A stretch of 64,000 nt of DNA, taken from assembly GCF_030711405.1 (NCBI RefSeq), contig NZ_JAULSI010000003.1, forward strand, positions 1-64,000. The letters are read 5' to 3'. Shown one piece after another: positions 27,714 through 36,393 of the stretch (its first letter is position 1; each line of letters opens with the position of its first letter). This DNA is from Massilia brevitalea (GTDB lineage Bacteria; Pseudomonadota; Gammaproteobacteria; Burkholderiales; Burkholderiaceae_D). The notes under the pieces are model-generated. The model was given only the letters and a program-made list of their open reading frames with translations. It was not told the origin of the DNA and made no database searches. The position numbers and the translations under genes are program-made.

Positions 27714-28224
27714 GGTAATCGCGGTCAAATGGTTGCGGGAATGCGGATTATCCAGTGCTGATAAATCATGGAATTAACGTACTCAGCAATATTTCCGCAA
27801 TTAATTAAATCAATGAGCGAGAATTAGACTAATCGCCGCTGAGTAAGTTTATTATCCGGCCCACTTGGCGTGCAGCGTTTGACCCTGCTCAACCGCGAAT
27901 TGCGAATTAAAATGAAAAACGGCTGTCGTTAAATATAAGAAATGGAAATAGGAAATATATCGACGTAAGTTACGTGATAGATTTCTTTTTGGAACTAACT
28001 AAGGAGATGTTGGCCTTGGCGTGACGACGGCCGAGAGGGAGTAGCAGAGCCGGAGGCTTAAGGGCGTGAGGTGTAGCGAAGAATAGCTGCGGAAGGGGCG
28101 GGGCAAGGAGCGGCGGCAGCGAACGGCTGAAGGACGGCGGCAAGAGTGGCGGCGAAAAGCGCGCAAGAGCGCCAGTCCGCCGTCCGGCGCGGACGGCGGG
28201 GACGGGCAGGCGGATCCCGCGCCG
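27714..28224. other. Regulatory gap upstream of the polysaccharide operon
   Basis: About 510 bp hold no gene. The part nearest the WbpM-type gene (27740-27990) is strongly AT-rich and is the probable promoter region for the 15-gene operon, though no clear -35/-10 pair could be fixed. The rest (28010-28200) is GC-rich and purine-biased. A 9-bp hairpin (28177-28199) after the DUF1460-type gene may act as its terminator but lacks a T-run. Confidence 0.5.
27963..27975. promoter_or_regulatory. Palindrome ACGTAAGTTACGT in the EPS promoter region, candidate operator
   Basis: ACGTAA and TTACGT form a perfect 13-base inverted repeat centred on one base, 250 bp upstream of the WbpM-type start in AT-rich DNA. 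Its shape fits a dimeric regulator site. The regulator is not known. Confidence 0.4.
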
Positions 28225-29166
28225 TCAGGCTCCCGGACGCGGCTGCGGCGCCATCGGCGGCACCACGATGTCCTCGTTCAGGCGCAGGAACTTGAAGCCC
28301 GCCAGGTGCTGGCCGTTCTTCCCTTCGCGTGCGTTCTTCGCTTCGCGTTCGGCGGCGCGCGCGATGTAGGCGTCGAAGGTCTCTTCGCGCACCTGCGGTT
28401 CCGACGAATGCAGGAAGTGGCGTTCACCGTTCGGCCCCAGCACCACCAGCCCGACGTGGGAGGCCCAGTGCGCGCCGTCGCGGGTCGAGATCACGTTGAC
28501 GAAATCGCCTTCCTGCAGCTGCGCCGCGATCGCAGCCACGCTCTCCTTCGGCACATAGGCCTGGCGGCTGGTCTCGACCGGGATCGCGCGCACCGTGTTA
28601 TGGCGCGTCTCGAGGAAGCGCGCGCGGTCGACGCGCATGTCGTAGCCCGGACCATTCGCGCCGGCCAGGCCGGCGCTGATGTCGGTGACCAGCCAGCGGT
28701 TCGACACGTTCCAGTCCAGTTCCGTGTAGTGGTTGCGCGTGGCCACGCCGATCACGCCGTCCTTGTAGCGGATGCGCTGCAGCATCCAGAAGAACTCTTC
28801 CCACGATCGCGAGAGCGCCATCGCATAAGTGTGTTCCGCAAATACCACGCAGTCGCTGTGGTCCAGGCTGAACAGCGGCAGGTTGTCGTGCACCTCAAAC
28901 GGGAATTCGCCCAGCAGATTCAGGATATAGGGCTGGCCGATGTTCTTGCGGCCGATGGCGGCGATGCGCTTGCGCAGGTCGGGCTCGGCCGCGTGCTGCC
29001 AGGCCACGTAGCGCCCGGCTTCCACCGGACTCATTCGATAGAGCGGCTTTTGCAGGATGGTCTCGATGGGGACCGGGGCGGCCGGCGCTTGGGCGGTCTT
29101 CGGCGCGGGCGGGGTGGCGCAGCCGGCAAGCACGGCGCCGGCGAGGAGCAGGGGGAGGAAGCGCAT
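28225..29166 (-). CDS. DUF1460-type lipoprotein (amidase-like)
   Basis: The 313-residue protein has a lipobox (LAGAVLAGC) and an NlpC/P60-like amidase region. SLDHSDCVVFAEHTYAMAL carries the candidate catalytic Cys, IRYKDGVIGVATRNHYTEL a candidate His, and AHWASHVGLVV a second His-bearing strand. This arrangement is that of the DUF1460 (N-acetylmuramoyl-L-alanine-amidase-like) family, so a cell-wall role in the envelope is probable. An Ala/Pro linker follows the lipid anchor. The ATG at 29166 gives a clean signal; a GTG two codons upstream is an alternative. It is divergent from the TonB-dependent receptor gene, 233 bp away. Confidence 0.8.
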   Translation of the reverse strand: MRFLPLLLAGAVLAGCATPPAPKTAQAPAAPVPIETILQKPLYRMSPVEAGRYVAWQHAAEPDLRKRIAAIGRKNIGQPYILNLLGEFPFEVHDNLPLFSLDHSDCVVFAEHTYAMALSRSWEEFFWMLQRIRYKDGVIGVATRNHYTELDWNVSNRWLVTDISAGLAGANGPGYDMRVDRARFLETRHNTVRAIPVETSRQAYVPKESVAAIAAQLQEGDFVNVISTRDGAHWASHVGLVVLGPNGERHFLHSSEPQVREETFDAYIARAAEREAKNAREGKNGQHLAGFKFLRLNEDIVVPPMAPQPRPGA

Positions 29167-29220
29167 GGGCACGGGTCTTTCGGAATCGAAAAGCAGACGC
29201 TAACGCGGACGAGATCGTTT

Positions 29221-29315
29221 TGACAATGATTATTCGTGGCCCGGCCATAACCGGCGGTTGCAGGCGCACCGTACATTCCTCCAAGTTATGACAGGAGGAT
29301 GACAAGTGATTATTC
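29221..29315. promoter_or_regulatory. Repeated TGACAA(G)TGATTATTC motif in the divergent promoter region
   Basis: TGACAATGATTATTC (29221-29235) recurs almost exactly as TGACAAGTGATTATTC (29300-29315), with one inserted base, between the DUF1460-type gene and the receptor. The first copy is close to one half of a Fur box, which begins GATAATGAT. Two copies on the same strand fit an operator pair that controls the receptor or both genes. Confidence 0.45.
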
Positions 29316-29399
29316 AAATTATTTGCTTATAGCTAATACTTTCAGAATGGCAGAGAAGTCACGCTGCCGCAGAACACAATACTTATATCAGGAGAGAGC

Positions 29400-32300
29400 A
29401 TGTTCAAACAGAAGCCGCTGGCAGCGGCCGTATCGACGGCACTGTTCGGCCTGGCCGCGCTGCCGGCCATGGCCCAGACCGGCGCCGCCACGAGCGCCGA
29501 AGCGCAGGCGCCGATGCAGACCGTCGAGGTCACCGGCATCCGCGCCTCGATGGCCAAGTCGCTCGCCGTCAAGAAGAACGCCACCGGGAACGTCGAAGTG
29601 ATCACGGCCGAAGACGTGGGCAAGATGCCGGACAAGAACCTGGCCGACTCGCTGCAGCGCCTGGCCGGTGTGGCCGTGCGCACCGACTACGACGAAGCGG
29701 AAAAGGTGTCGATGCGCGGCACCAACCCGGACATGTCCCTGATCCTGTTCAATGGCCACACGGTCTCCGGCGGCGACTGGTACGTCGGCGACCAGGGATC
29801 GAGTTCGCGTTCGACCAGCCTGTCGCTGCTGCCGTCCTCGGTGCTGAACCAGGCCGTGGTCTACAAGACCTCGTACGCCAACATCGTCGACGGCGGCCTG
29901 GCCGGCACCATCAACGTCAGCACGCGCAAGCCATTGGCCCAGAAGGAACGCCTGTCGGGGCAGGTCAGCGTCGGCGCCAGCTATGCCCAGCTGCCGGACA
30001 AGACCGCGCCCGACCTGAACGCCTCGATCAACTGGAAGAACGAAGCGAACACCTTCGGCATCATCGCCCAGGGCTTCGCCGAGAAGCGCTACGTGCGCCG
30101 CGACTCGGTCTCGCGCTTCGCCTACGGCACCAGCAGCGGCTGGGGCGAGATCAACACCGCCACCATGCTCGGCATCACCGACGCCTCGCTGGCCGGCACC
30201 GGCCTCAAGGCGGCCGACCTGAACGGCGTGCGCCTGCCGGGTTCGATGAGCTCGGAATTCGTCGAATCCGTGCGCGACCGCAAGGGCGGCATGCTGTCGA
30301 TGCAGTTCAAGCCGAACGCCGACCTCGACATGACCGTGACCGGCTTCCATTCGCGCATGAACGCGAACAACAATGGCCGCCTGACCTCGGGCGCCATCTA
30401 CTCGATGCTGATGGGTAAGGGCGAGACCCTGGGCGGCACGACCGGCACCTCGCCGAACACCTCGTCGAACGGCCAGCGCGTGTATGCGCAGATCCGCAAT
30501 CCTGTAATTACCACCGAGCGCACCCTGTACGGCCACGAGCTGAAGATCCTGAAGTCGGCCGACATCGTCTTCCCGGACGGCACCACGCCCCAGTACGTCG
30601 GCAACTCGGAAGGCTTCTACCGCGACGGCGCCGAGGCCACCAGCGCCTTCCTCGACCTGGACGCCAAGTACCGCGTCAACCAGGACCTGACCCTGAAGGG
30701 CCTGTTCTCGACCACGCGCGGCGTCGGCAAGACCGACCTCGACCAGGGCACCACCTTTGCCCGCTTCGGCACCGGCGTGTCCTACGCGCTGCGCGGCCTG
30801 CACGACGCGCCTTTCGTCCAATACCAGGGCGCCGGCGAAAACCGTCCGGGCATCAATCCCGACGGCAGCGGCTACATGATCGTCGGCCGCACCGCGTCGG
30901 GCGTGCGCACCACCGACAAGGAAAAGAGCGGCCAGGTCGATGCCGAATACAAGCTGGAGAACGCCTGGGTGTCGTCGCTGGAAATGGGCCTGCGCCATGC
31001 CGACCACAAGCGCGACAGCCGCCGCTGGGGTCCGGCCTTCCGCACCCCGCTGAGCGTCACCTATGATGCCACCGGCAAGATCATCCAGTCGACCGTGACG
31101 CCGACCGAAGGCTGGCAGCCTTACCCGGGCAACTTCGGCTCCGGCCTGGGCGGCTCGGGTTGGGATAACACCGGCTTCACCTACACGCCGGAAGCCCTGA
31201 AGGCCTACATCGCGGCCAACACCAAGGAAACCAGCGAAGCCTTCGAACGCCGCGTCAGCACCGAAATCGACATGCGCGAGCGCCAGAGCGCGGCCTACCT
31301 GATGGCCAACCTGGAGCACGGTCCGTGGTCGGGCAACGTCGGCGTGCGCTACGTGCGCACCGTGGTCGACGCCCAGATCGCCACCCCGATCCCGAACCCG
31401 CGCACCTGCCTGCGCAGCGCGCCGGGCCAGGCGCCGACCGTCTGCGCCGCCTACCCGGGCGCGATCACCGACGCCGGCGACGCCGTCGCCTTCTACGACG
31501 GCACGACCTTCAACCAGCTGTCGGGCACGATGTACTACAAGACGCCGACCCACAAGGTGTTCAAGAACTTCCTGCCGAGCCTGAACCTGCGCTACGAGAT
31601 CACGCCGGACATGATTGCCCGCTTCGGCGCCAGCCGCACCATCGGCCGCCAGAACTACAACGTGCTGGGCAGCGGCTTCGGCACCCCGGGCTGCGACGTG
31701 AACGGCTGCCGCGTGACCGGCCCGAACCCGGACCTGCATCCGCTTACCTCGGACAACATCGATTTGTCGTGGTCCTGGTACTTCGCACGCCGCTCCGCCG
31801 TGACGGCCAGCGTGTTCCACTCGAAGATCGACGGCTACGTGAAGACCGGCACCGTCGGCACCTCGACCATCGAACTGACCGACCCGCGCGACCAGGTGGT
31901 GAAAAGCTTCTTCATCAACACCTCCTCGCAGCAGGGCGCGAAGATCACCGGCATCGAACTGGCCTACGAGCAGCCGTTCGGCAGCAGCCCGTTCGGCTTC
32001 ACCTCGAACGTCAGCCGCGCCAAGACGGAGGTCGACGACGGCCGCCCAATGGTGGGCGCGTCCGAATGGGCCGGCAACCTGGGCCTGTACTTCGAGAATG
32101 ACAAGGCCTCGGCGCGCCTGGTGGCGAACTACCGCGGCGAATACGTGAACAGCACCACGGCGCCGTCGCCGACCGCGAACAGCCAGGGCAACTCGGTGAT
32201 CAACGGAATCGTGATGCCGACCGCGCCGACCATGGCGGCGCCGGTGACCACGCTCGCCTTTAACGCCAGCTACAACATCACGCCGCAGATGGTGCTGTCG

Positions 32301-32420
32301 TTCGACGCCACCAACCTGACCAACGTGAAGCGCGCCTACTACCGCTACAGCGAAGAAGAGCAGCAGAAGCTGGACGTCGCCGGCCGCGTGTTCTACCTGA
32401 ACCTGAAGTACCGGTTCTGA
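29400..32420 (+). CDS. TonB-dependent outer-membrane receptor
   Basis: The 1006-residue receptor has a signal peptide (1-23, ending PAMAQT), a TonB-box-like segment VEVTGIRASM, a plug domain (about 50-175, with KMPDKNLADSLQRLAGVAV and RGTNPDMSLILFNG) and a long 22-strand barrel ending in FYLNLKYRF, with the aromatic C-terminus needed for membrane insertion. It resembles the large Xanthomonas/Caulobacter-type receptors for sugars or other ligands, more than the siderophore type. The AGGAGAG site is well placed. No transporter or enzyme cluster accompanies it, so the ligand is unknown. A strong terminator follows. Confidence 0.93.
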   Translation: MFKQKPLAAAVSTALFGLAALPAMAQTGAATSAEAQAPMQTVEVTGIRASMAKSLAVKKNATGNVEVITAEDVGKMPDKNLADSLQRLAGVAVRTDYDEAEKVSMRGTNPDMSLILFNGHTVSGGDWYVGDQGSSSRSTSLSLLPSSVLNQAVVYKTSYANIVDGGLAGTINVSTRKPLAQKERLSGQVSVGASYAQLPDKTAPDLNASINWKNEANTFGIIAQGFAEKRYVRRDSVSRFAYGTSSGWGEINTATMLGITDASLAGTGLKAADLNGVRLPGSMSSEFVESVRDRKGGMLSMQFKPNADLDMTVTGFHSRMNANNNGRLTSGAIYSMLMGKGETLGGTTGTSPNTSSNGQRVYAQIRNPVITTERTLYGHELKILKSADIVFPDGTTPQYVGNSEGFYRDGAEATSAFLDLDAKYRVNQDLTLKGLFSTTRGVGKTDLDQGTTFARFGTGVSYALRGLHDAPFVQYQGAGENRPGINPDGSGYMIVGRTASGVRTTDKEKSGQVDAEYKLENAWVSSLEMGLRHADHKRDSRRWGPAFRTPLSVTYDATGKIIQSTVTPTEGWQPYPGNFGSGLGGSGWDNTGFTYTPEALKAYIAANTKETSEAFERRVSTEIDMRERQSAAYLMANLEHGPWSGNVGVRYVRTVVDAQIATPIPNPRTCLRSAPGQAPTVCAAYPGAITDAGDAVAFYDGTTFNQLSGTMYYKTPTHKVFKNFLPSLNLRYEITPDMIARFGASRTIGRQNYNVLGSGFGTPGCDVNGCRVTGPNPDLHPLTSDNIDLSWSWYFARRSAVTASVFHSKIDGYVKTGTVGTSTIELTDPRDQVVKSFFINTSSQQGAKITGIELAYEQPFGSSPFGFTSNVSRAKTEVDDGRPMVGASEWAGNLGLYFENDKASARLVANYRGEYVNSTTAPSPTANSQGNSVINGIVMPTAPTMAAPVTTLAFNASYNITPQMVLSFDATNLTNVKRAYYRYSEEEQQKLDVAGRVFYLNLKYRF

Positions 32421-32443
32421 CCGCAGGGTTCGCATCAACGGGA

Positions 32444-32467
32444 GGGAAGCTTCGGCTTCCCTTTTTT
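32444..32467 (+). terminator. Intrinsic terminator of the TonB-dependent receptor gene
   Basis: A 7-bp stem GGGAAGC/GCTTCCC with a TTCG tetraloop is followed by six T residues, 23 bp after the receptor stop. Confidence 0.92.
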
Positions 32468-32694
32468 CTGCCTGCTGATTTCATCCTTCAGCTCATCTTT
32501 TGCGCGCAGTGTGCGGCAGCTAACGGTGCGCGCGCCGGGCCCCGGTTATGATGGACCTGTGTGAGTGAGGCGCCTGCGATTCGGTTCGGCGGGCAGCCAA
32601 ATACCTCAACAGGTTAGCCGGTCGCCTCGAGGATCGGCACCAGATTCCACGCCGTCGCCATGGGGCGGCGGCATGCAGTGCAAGCGGAGGCGCC

Positions 32695-32859
32695 ATGTCT
32701 GCAACGACCACGAATCCACCGAAGCATGTTGTGCGCGAATATTTGGAACGGCGTTCGCGCGACCCGAAACCGCCGCCGGCACCGGAAGAAATCCGGCGCC
32801 AGCTCGGTTGGGAAATGCTGATGCCGGCGGACGTGGGCGTGTCGCAGCAGCACTCCTGA
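32695..32859 (+). CDS. Small hypothetical protein (54 aa)
   Basis: The 54-residue product begins MSATTTNPPKHVVREYLERR, has a Pro-rich middle (DPKPPPAPEEIRRQLGWE) and no membrane segment. The ATG at 32695 has GGAGG five bases upstream. Charged amphipathic ends with a Pro stretch suggest a soluble small protein. It is followed 38 bp later by another small gene with a good ribosome site. I do not recognise a family; function unknown. Confidence 0.6.
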   Translation: MSATTTNPPKHVVREYLERRSRDPKPPPAPEEIRRQLGWEMLMPADVGVSQQHS

Positions 32860-32897
32860 CCGCTGCCTTTCACACCGTTTTAACAGAGGAGAAGCGC

Positions 32898-33068
32898 ATG
32901 ACCAAGAAAATCGGCAACAAGCACGAAGCCCAACACCGCGGCAAGCAGGAACGCCTGGAAATCCGCCGCGTCAACATCGCACGCGAAGCCGTCAAGAAGG
33001 CCGAAGCCAGCGCCAAGTACCGCAACCAGGTGAAGAACCAGCCGGCGATGAGCCTGGCCGCCGCCTGA
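32898..33068 (+). CDS. Small basic hypothetical protein (56 aa)
   Basis: The 56-residue protein (MTKKIGNKHEAQHRGKQERL...) is Lys/Arg/Gln-rich and predicted helical, without a membrane segment. An AGGAG site lies 7 bases before the ATG, and a strong terminator follows 22 bp after the stop, which supports a real transcribed gene. Its basic nature is compatible with nucleic-acid or ribosome binding, but that is only inference. Confidence 0.65.
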   Translation: MTKKIGNKHEAQHRGKQERLEIRRVNIAREAVKKAEASAKYRNQVKNQPAMSLAAA

Positions 33069-33090
33069 CGCGCGGCAGTGACGCCACCCG

Positions 33091-33116
33091 GCCCGCCCTC
33101 GAGGCGGGCTTTTTTT
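33091..33116 (+). terminator. Intrinsic terminator after the small basic protein gene
   Basis: The stem GCCCGCC/GGCGGGC with a 5-base loop is followed by seven T residues. Confidence 0.93.
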
Positions 33117-33304
33117 CGTCCCCGTTTTTCTTCTCCCTTTCCAGCGTTCGCCGCTAGGTTCACAGCTTCATTCACCGCGCCATTGGCCGCGCCGTTTGCC
33201 GACCCTTGCGCCATTCACCGGCTCCGCACCGCCGTTCGCCGAAAGGCGCTTTCGGCGCCACCCGTCTTTCGCTATCGTATGGACATCACATACAGGAGGA
33301 CGGC

Positions 33305-33676
33305 ATGGGCATCGAAAACGGCTACAGGCAGCGCAAGCAGATGATGTGGGGACTGGTCCTGATCGCGGTCGGCGTCGCCTTCCTGCTCGACCGCATGGAC
33401 ATCGCCGACATCAGCACGCTGTGGCATTATTGGCCGCTGCTGCTGGTGGTGGCGGGCATCAACCAGACCATCGGCTATCCGAGCGCCAGGGAATTCACCA
33501 GCGGGCTGTGGACGGTGTTCGTCGGCCTGTGGCTGTTCGCGGTGTTCGAGGGCCTGCTCGGGCTGACCTTCCGTAACAGCTGGCCGCTGTTCATCCTGAT
33601 GTGGGGACTGCAGCTGGTGCTCGAACCCGTGCTTGCGCGCCGCTTCGCTTCGAACAAGGAGAAGGACCATGTATAA
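33305..33676 (+). CDS. LiaF-like transmembrane protein (DUF5668 type)
   Basis: The 123-residue protein contains three or four hydrophobic segments (about 15-31, 47-59, 71-90, 95-110) and matches the LiaF N-terminal transmembrane module (DUF5668), with the pattern GLVLIAVGVAFLLDRM and HYWPLLLVVAGINQTIGY. An AGGAGG site lies 8 bases upstream of the ATG. It overlaps the next gene by 8 bases, so the two are translated together. It is probably a membrane-sensing partner of the LytS/LytTR system downstream. Confidence 0.8.
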   Translation: MGIENGYRQRKQMMWGLVLIAVGVAFLLDRMDIADISTLWHYWPLLLVVAGINQTIGYPSAREFTSGLWTVFVGLWLFAVFEGLLGLTFRNSWPLFILMWGLQLVLEPVLARRFASNKEKDHV

Positions 33677-34499
33677 GGAAAGCCTCGGCGACGGCCGCGC
33701 AGACAGCCGCAAAGACAGCAGCGAAGCAACGCGCACACTGCGGCGCGAGGAGCGGCGCGCCCGCCGCGCCGCGCGCCGCGCCGAACGCGGCATCACCGGC
33801 CAGGTCGTGATTGGTTTACTGGTGATCGTGGTCGGCCTGCTGTTCCTGCTCGATAACCTCGACATCATCGAGATGCACGATGCGATCAGCTTCTGGCCGC
33901 TGGTGTTCATCTTCGCCGGCGTCGCCAAGCTGCTCGACACCTCGACGCCGCACGGCTACCTGATCGGCATGGCGGGCATCGGCATCGGCACCTTGATGAT
34001 CCTGCACCGCCTCGGCATCATCTACCTCAGCTGGCGCATGCTGTGGCCACTGGTCCTGATCGGCGCCGGCGTGGCGGTGGTGTACCGCGCCATGCGCGGG
34101 CAGGGCCTGCCGGTGCACGGCATGCTCGACAAGGAGGCCGAGGGCGAGGCAATGCGCGCCGGCGCCGACACCCAGAAGGTCGACGTCATGGCCATCCTCG
34201 GCGGCTTCGACCGGCGCGTGCACAGCCAGGACTTCCGCGGCGGCGAGGTCACCGCGGTGATGGGCGGCTGCGTGCTCGACATGCGCGGCGCCTCGATCGC
34301 GGCCGGCGAAGCGGTGATCAACGTGTTCGCCTTCTGGGGCGGCGTCACCATCAAGTGCCCGCCCGACTGGACGGTGGTCCTGCAGGGTACGCCGATCATG
34401 GGCGGCTTCGACGAAAAGACCGTGGCCCCGCCCGACGCCAGCAAGCGCCTGGTGATCCGTGGCTACGCGATCATGGGCGGCGTCGAGGTGCGCAACTGA
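33669..34499 (+). CDS. LiaF-like membrane protein with C-terminal LiaF domain
   Basis: The 276-residue protein has a basic N-terminal region (about 1-45), then three or four membrane helices with LLFLLDNLDI and FWPLVFIFAGVAKLLDTS, and a C-terminal domain (about 170-275) of the LiaF type ('cell wall-active antibiotics response') containing repeated VMAILGGFDRRVHSQDFRGG and FAFWGGVTIKCPPDWTV strands. In Firmicutes LiaF restrains a two-component kinase. Here a kinase and a LytTR regulator follow directly, so an envelope-stress role is likely. Confidence 0.82.
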   Translation: MYKESLGDGRADSRKDSSEATRTLRREERRARRAARRAERGITGQVVIGLLVIVVGLLFLLDNLDIIEMHDAISFWPLVFIFAGVAKLLDTSTPHGYLIGMAGIGIGTLMILHRLGIIYLSWRMLWPLVLIGAGVAVVYRAMRGQGLPVHGMLDKEAEGEAMRAGADTQKVDVMAILGGFDRRVHSQDFRGGEVTAVMGGCVLDMRGASIAAGEAVINVFAFWGGVTIKCPPDWTVVLQGTPIMGGFDEKTVAPPDASKRLVIRGYAIMGGVEVRN

Positions 34500-34551
34500 A
34501 ATCTGCAAGCGACGCGATGACCGATGGGGCATGGATGAGGGGACAGGACTG

Positions 34552-35628
34552 ATGCACGCGCGGCGCAGCACCGCGCTCTACCTGGCGGCCTGGCTGCTGC
34601 TTGGCCTGCTGCTGGCCGGCCTGATCGTCGCCGCCACCGGCGCGCGCCCGCTGGCGGCCCTGCTGTTCGCGCTGCCGCTGGCGCTGGTGTATGGCTGCGC
34701 CAGCGGTTTTTCGTCCTACTACCTGTGCCGCGCCTATCCCCTGGCCGGCAAGCCGCTGTACGCGGTCCTGCTGGTGTTCGCCGCCACCGCGGTCTGCGCC
34801 AGCCTGCTCTGGACCGCCGCCGGCAGCAGCTGGAGCGAGCTGCTGCACGGCGCGGCGCCCGGCTTCTTCGTGGTCACGCGGCCCTTCGCCGCCTTGATGT
34901 TCGGCCTCGGCGTGATCCTGTATGCGATGACGGCAGTGGGCCAGTACCTGGCGCTGGAGTTCGAGCGCGCGCGCAGCCTCGAACGGCGCGAACTGGAGAT
35001 GAAGCTGGCGGCCCAGGAAGCCGAGCTGCGCATGCTGCGCACCCAGATCGACCCCCATTTCCTGTTCAACAGCCTGAACTCGATCAGCGCCCTGACCTCG
35101 ATCGACCCGCCCGCCGCGCGCGGCATGACCCTGCAGCTGTCCGACTTCTTCCGGCGCAGCCTCGGCATGGACGCCCGGCGCAATGTACCGCTGGAGCAGG
35201 AAATCGCGCTGGTGCGGGCCTTTCTCGCGGTCGAGCAGGTGCGCTTCGGGCCGCGCCTGGCGTTCGAGGACGAGGTCGGCGCCGACGCCGCCGCTTGCCT
35301 GGTGCCGCCGATGATCCTGCAGCCGCTGGTGGAGAACGCGGTCAAGCACGGCATCGGCAACCGCATCGAGGGCGGCGTGGTGCGCATCGTGGCGCGCCGC
35401 GCCGGTTCGCTGCTGCGCATCCGGGTCGAGAACGACGCCGACGAGGACGGCGGCGCGCCGGCCCTTGCCGGCTGCGGCATCGGCCTGGCCAACGTGCGCC
35501 AGCGCCTGGCGGCGACCTATGCGCACGAGGCGAGCATCAACTGGACGCGCGAGCCGGGCCGCTTCTGCGTCGACCTGACGCTGCCTGCGTCGCGCGCGGC
35601 CGTGGACCAGGAACCGGATTCGAACTGA
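34552..35628 (+). CDS. LytS-type membrane sensor histidine kinase (PF06580)
   Basis: The 358-residue inner-membrane kinase has four hydrophobic segments (about 11-28, 33-50, 69-88, 103-127), a coiled stretch, and a His_kinase domain whose phospho-acceptor histidine lies in QIDPHFLFNSLNSIS (about 169). The ATP-binding half follows, with QPLVENAVKHGI (N box) and GCGIGLANVRQRL (G box). The ATG at 34552 is preceded by a GGGGAC stretch; an ATG seven codons upstream is possible. The start lies 52 bp after the LiaF-like gene, and a response regulator follows 12 bp later. Confidence 0.88.
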   Translation: MHARRSTALYLAAWLLLGLLLAGLIVAATGARPLAALLFALPLALVYGCASGFSSYYLCRAYPLAGKPLYAVLLVFAATAVCASLLWTAAGSSWSELLHGAAPGFFVVTRPFAALMFGLGVILYAMTAVGQYLALEFERARSLERRELEMKLAAQEAELRMLRTQIDPHFLFNSLNSISALTSIDPPAARGMTLQLSDFFRRSLGMDARRNVPLEQEIALVRAFLAVEQVRFGPRLAFEDEVGADAAACLVPPMILQPLVENAVKHGIGNRIEGGVVRIVARRAGSLLRIRVENDADEDGGAPALAGCGIGLANVRQRLAATYAHEASINWTREPGRFCVDLTLPASRAAVDQEPDSN

Positions 35629-35640
35629 GGAGAAGCGAGC

Positions 35641-36393
35641 ATGCGGGTCATCATCGTGGACGACGAACACCTGGCGCGCGCTCTGCTGCGCGAGTTCCTG
35701 GCCGCGCACCAGGACATCGAGATCGTGGCCGAATGCGCCAACGGCTTCGAGGCCGTCAAGGCGATCGCCGAACTGGGGCCGGATGTGGTATTCCTCGACA
35801 TCCAGATGCCGAAGCTGGGCGGCTTCGAGGTGGTGGAGCTGGCCGGCGCCGGGCCGCTTGGCAACACGCGCTACGTCTTCGTCACCGCCTACGACCAGTT
35901 TGCGCTGAAGGCCTTCGAGGTGCGCGCCATCGACTACCTGCTGAAGCCCTTCGGCCGCGAGCGCCTGGCCCAGGCCCTGGAGAGCGTGCGCAGCCGCGCC
36001 GCGCCGCCGGCGCAGGCGCAAATGCAGGCACAGGCGCTGGCCCAGGAGGCGGCAAGGCGCCACGGCTTCCTGGAACGCATCCTGGTCCGCGACGGCGTGC
36101 GCGTGCATGTGGTGCCGAGCGCCAGCATCGACTGGATCGAGGCCCAGGACGACTATGTCGCCATCAGCGCCGGCGGCAAGACCCACCTCAAGAACGGCCG
36201 CATGGCGGAACTCGAACAGGGCCTGGACCCGGCACTGTTCCTGCGCGTGCACCGTTCCTACATCGTGAACGTGGGCGCGATTGCGCGCATCGAGGCGCCG
36301 ACCAGGGACAGCTGGTGCGCCGTACTGAATGACGGCAAGCGCATCCCGGTCAGCCGCAGCGGCTACGCCCGGCTCAAGGAGCTGATGCGCTGA
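35641..36393 (+). CDS. LytTR-family response regulator
   Basis: This 250-residue DNA-binding response regulator has an N-terminal receiver with acidic residues near DDE (7-9), phospho-acceptor Asp53 in VFLDIQMPKLGG and the Lys in DYLLKPFG (about 102). A C-terminal LytTR domain (about 145-245) has the FLRVHRSYIVNVGAIARIE core. Together with the upstream kinase and LiaF-like pair it forms a four-gene envelope-response unit. Its 3' end overlaps the convergent helicase gene by 20 bases. Target genes are not visible. Confidence 0.9.
   Translation: MRVIIVDDEHLARALLREFLAAHQDIEIVAECANGFEAVKAIAELGPDVVFLDIQMPKLGGFEVVELAGAGPLGNTRYVFVTAYDQFALKAFEVRAIDYLLKPFGRERLAQALESVRSRAAPPAQAQMQAQALAQEAARRHGFLERILVRDGVRVHVVPSASIDWIEAQDDYVAISAGGKTHLKNGRMAELEQGLDPALFLRVHRSYIVNVGAIARIEAPTRDSWCAVLNDGKRIPVSRSGYARLKELMR

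Noticed and set aside
29388..32438. A 1016-codon open frame on the minus strand opposite the TonB-dependent receptor
   Set aside because: It mirrors the receptor in codon phase, is rich in His/Ala/Arg/Val as GC-rich antisense frames are, and has no domain-like motif. The receptor strand has signal peptide, plug and barrel.
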